From Thermoplasmatota archaeon (GTDB taxonomy: Archaea; Thermoplasmatota; E2; DHVEG-1), in assembly GCA_018824925.1 (NCBI GenBank), contig JAHJFH010000125.1:1-6509 (forward strand): a DNA stretch of 6,509 nucleotides, given 5' to 3'. The notes under the pieces are model-generated. The model was not told the DNA's origin. It searched no databases and was given only the letters and a program-made list of their open reading frames with translations. This document shows, in pieces, positions 5,553 to 6,509 of this stretch (position 1 is the stretch's first letter; each line of letters begins with the position of its first letter). Made by a program: the position numbers and the translations under genes.

Positions 5553-5560
5553 TAAATATA
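5553..5560 (-). promoter_or_regulatory. TATA box of the leuCD operon
   Basis: On the minus strand TATATTTA lies about 29 bases before the leuC ATG, placing the start of transcription within a few bases of it. A GTTAAC palindrome (5543-5548) lies between box and start. The box follows directly after the poly-T tract ending fbaB, which supports a separate leuCD transcript. Confidence 0.55.
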
Positions 5561-5567
5561 GATTATG

Positions 5568-5588
5568 AAAAGAAAAAAAAGGAAGAAA
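5568..5588 (-). terminator. Poly-T terminator after fbaB
   Basis: About eight bases after the fbaB stop codon the minus strand becomes a pyrimidine tract with a run of eight T (5573-5580), flanked by shorter T-runs. This is a typical archaeal intrinsic terminator. It would separate the aldolase transcript from leuCD. Confidence 0.65.
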
Positions 5589-5595
5589 CTACTGG

Positions 5596-6509
5596 TTATG
5601 CAATAGTTACATCTTTGCAAAGATAGACATCCTGAATATTGTGTAAAAGATGTATACCATCATCAAACGATTTTTGAAACGCTTTCCGACCTGAAATCAA
5701 TCCCATACCACCCGCACGCTTGTTAATAACCGCTGTCCGAACCGCTTGCGCAAAATCATTTTTCCCTGAGGCTCCACCAGAGTTAATCAAACCACTACGT
5801 CCCATATAACAATTTGCGATTTGATATCGAGTCAAATCAATAGGATGATCCGTCGTTAAATCATTATAAATACGATCACTATATTTCCCAAATTTCACGC
5901 CACCTTTATTTAACGCGACATACCCGCCATTAACCGTCGGAAGTTTTTGTTTTATAATATCTGCCTTAATTGTCACACCAAGATGATTTGCTTGACCAGT
6001 TAAATCCGCGGAACTATGATAATCAATACCATCGACTTTGAACGCTGGATTCCTTAAATAACACCACAGAATTGTTACTAATCCTAGCTCATGTGCATAT
6101 TTGAATGCCTGTGAAACCTCTAGTATCTGTCGATTAGACTCTGGTGATCCAAAATAGATAGTACATCCAATGGCGGCAGCACCCATATCCCATGCCTGAT
6201 CAACATCAGCAAACATGATTTGATCAAACGTATTAGGGTACGAAAGCAACTCATTATGATTAATTTTTACGATAAATGGAATTCGATGTGCATATCTACG
6301 AGAAACCGCACCAAGAACTCCTAAGGTTGAGGCAACCGCGTTACATCCACCATCTATAGCTAGTTTTACAATATTTTCTGGATCAAAATACAGGGGATTT
6401 GGTGCAAACGATGCAGCTGCTGAATGCTCGATACCTTGGTCTACCGGTAATATTGATACATACCCGGTACCTGACAATCGTCCATGATAGAATATTGATT
6501 TCAGATTCC
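5596..6509 (-). CDS. fbaB: Class I fructose-bisphosphate aldolase, FbaB/DhnA type (5' end outside window)
   Basis: The enzyme cleaves or forms fructose 1,6-bisphosphate (dihydroxyacetone phosphate plus glyceraldehyde 3-phosphate) through a lysine Schiff base. The 303 visible residues resemble the C-terminal part of E. coli FbaB to its very end: GRLSGTGYVSILPVDQGIEH, ASFAPNPLYFDP, VKINHNELLSYPNTFDQ, CTIYFGSPES, SADLTGQANHL, then NCYMGRSGLINSGGASGK and a terminal VYLCKDVTIA. The Schiff-base lysine is most likely the first K of ADIIKQKLP (visible residue 185). The frame stays open to the right edge, so about 45-50 N-terminal residues are missing. The TTG at 6477 is not the true start, because the family-typical NLKSIFYHGR precedes it. 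This is the longer, bacterial-like form rather than the compact archaeal aldolase of about 260-280 residues. In glycolysis or gluconeogenesis it would also supply the triose phosphate that PdxS uses. Confidence 0.95.
   Translation of the reverse strand, partial: NLKSIFYHGRLSGTGYVSILPVDQGIEHSAAASFAPNPLYFDPENIVKLAIDGGCNAVASTLGVLGAVSRRYAHRIPFIVKINHNELLSYPNTFDQIMFADVDQAWDMGAAAIGCTIYFGSPESNRQILEVSQAFKYAHELGLVTILWCYLRNPAFKVDGIDYHSSADLTGQANHLGVTIKADIIKQKLPTVNGGYVALNKGGVKFGKYSDRIYNDLTTDHPIDLTRYQIANCYMGRSGLINSGGASGKNDFAQAVRTAVINKRAGGMGLISGRKAFQKSFDDGIHLLHNIQDVYLCKDVTIA

Overview
This looks like a piece of an archaeal, probably euryarchaeal, chromosome; a Thermoplasmata-like or methanogen-like lineage is a tentative guess. 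The archaeal signs are a COG2150-type ACT-domain regulator, a TrpB2-type tryptophan synthase beta chain, TATA-box promoters about 27 bases ahead of start codons that lack a Shine-Dalgarno (leaderless starts), and poly-T terminators. Base composition is moderately AT-rich. Most genes lie on the minus strand and nearly all belong to amino-acid, cofactor or central carbon metabolism.

Layout, left to right. (1) The N-terminal 80 codons of pdxS (PLP synthase subunit), cut by the left edge. (2) An uncharacterised 176-residue protein made of two tandem Lrp/AsnC-type ligand-binding (RAM) domains with no DNA-binding domain. About 12% of its residues are tryptophan (21 of 176), which makes it the most unusual object here. 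(3) An AT-rich gap without genes, then an IS1-like transposase remnant that keeps the catalytic core but has lost its N-terminus. (4) An intact trpB2. (5) A divergent promoter region holding two TATA boxes and two 16-bp palindromes. (6) On the plus strand, a COG2150 regulator with an HTH-like segment and an ACT domain. (7) Convergent to it, a leuC-leuD operon with an ATGA overlap, encoding the two subunits of an isopropylmalate/homoaconitate-type hydro-lyase. (8) A class I fructose-bisphosphate aldolase of the long FbaB/DhnA type, running off the right edge.

How the parts may fit together. TrpB2 makes tryptophan from indole and is PLP-dependent, PdxS makes PLP, and the gene between them encodes an extremely tryptophan-rich small-molecule-binding-type protein. 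The ACT regulator is divergent from trpB2 and next to leuCD, so it is a good candidate for controlling one or both in response to an amino acid. These functional links are inferences from position; the gene identities themselves rest on sequence motifs.

The candidate for a new system is the Trp-rich tandem-RAM protein with its TrpB2 and PdxS neighbours. I see no CRISPR array, tRNA or rRNA gene, or recognised defence system in the window.
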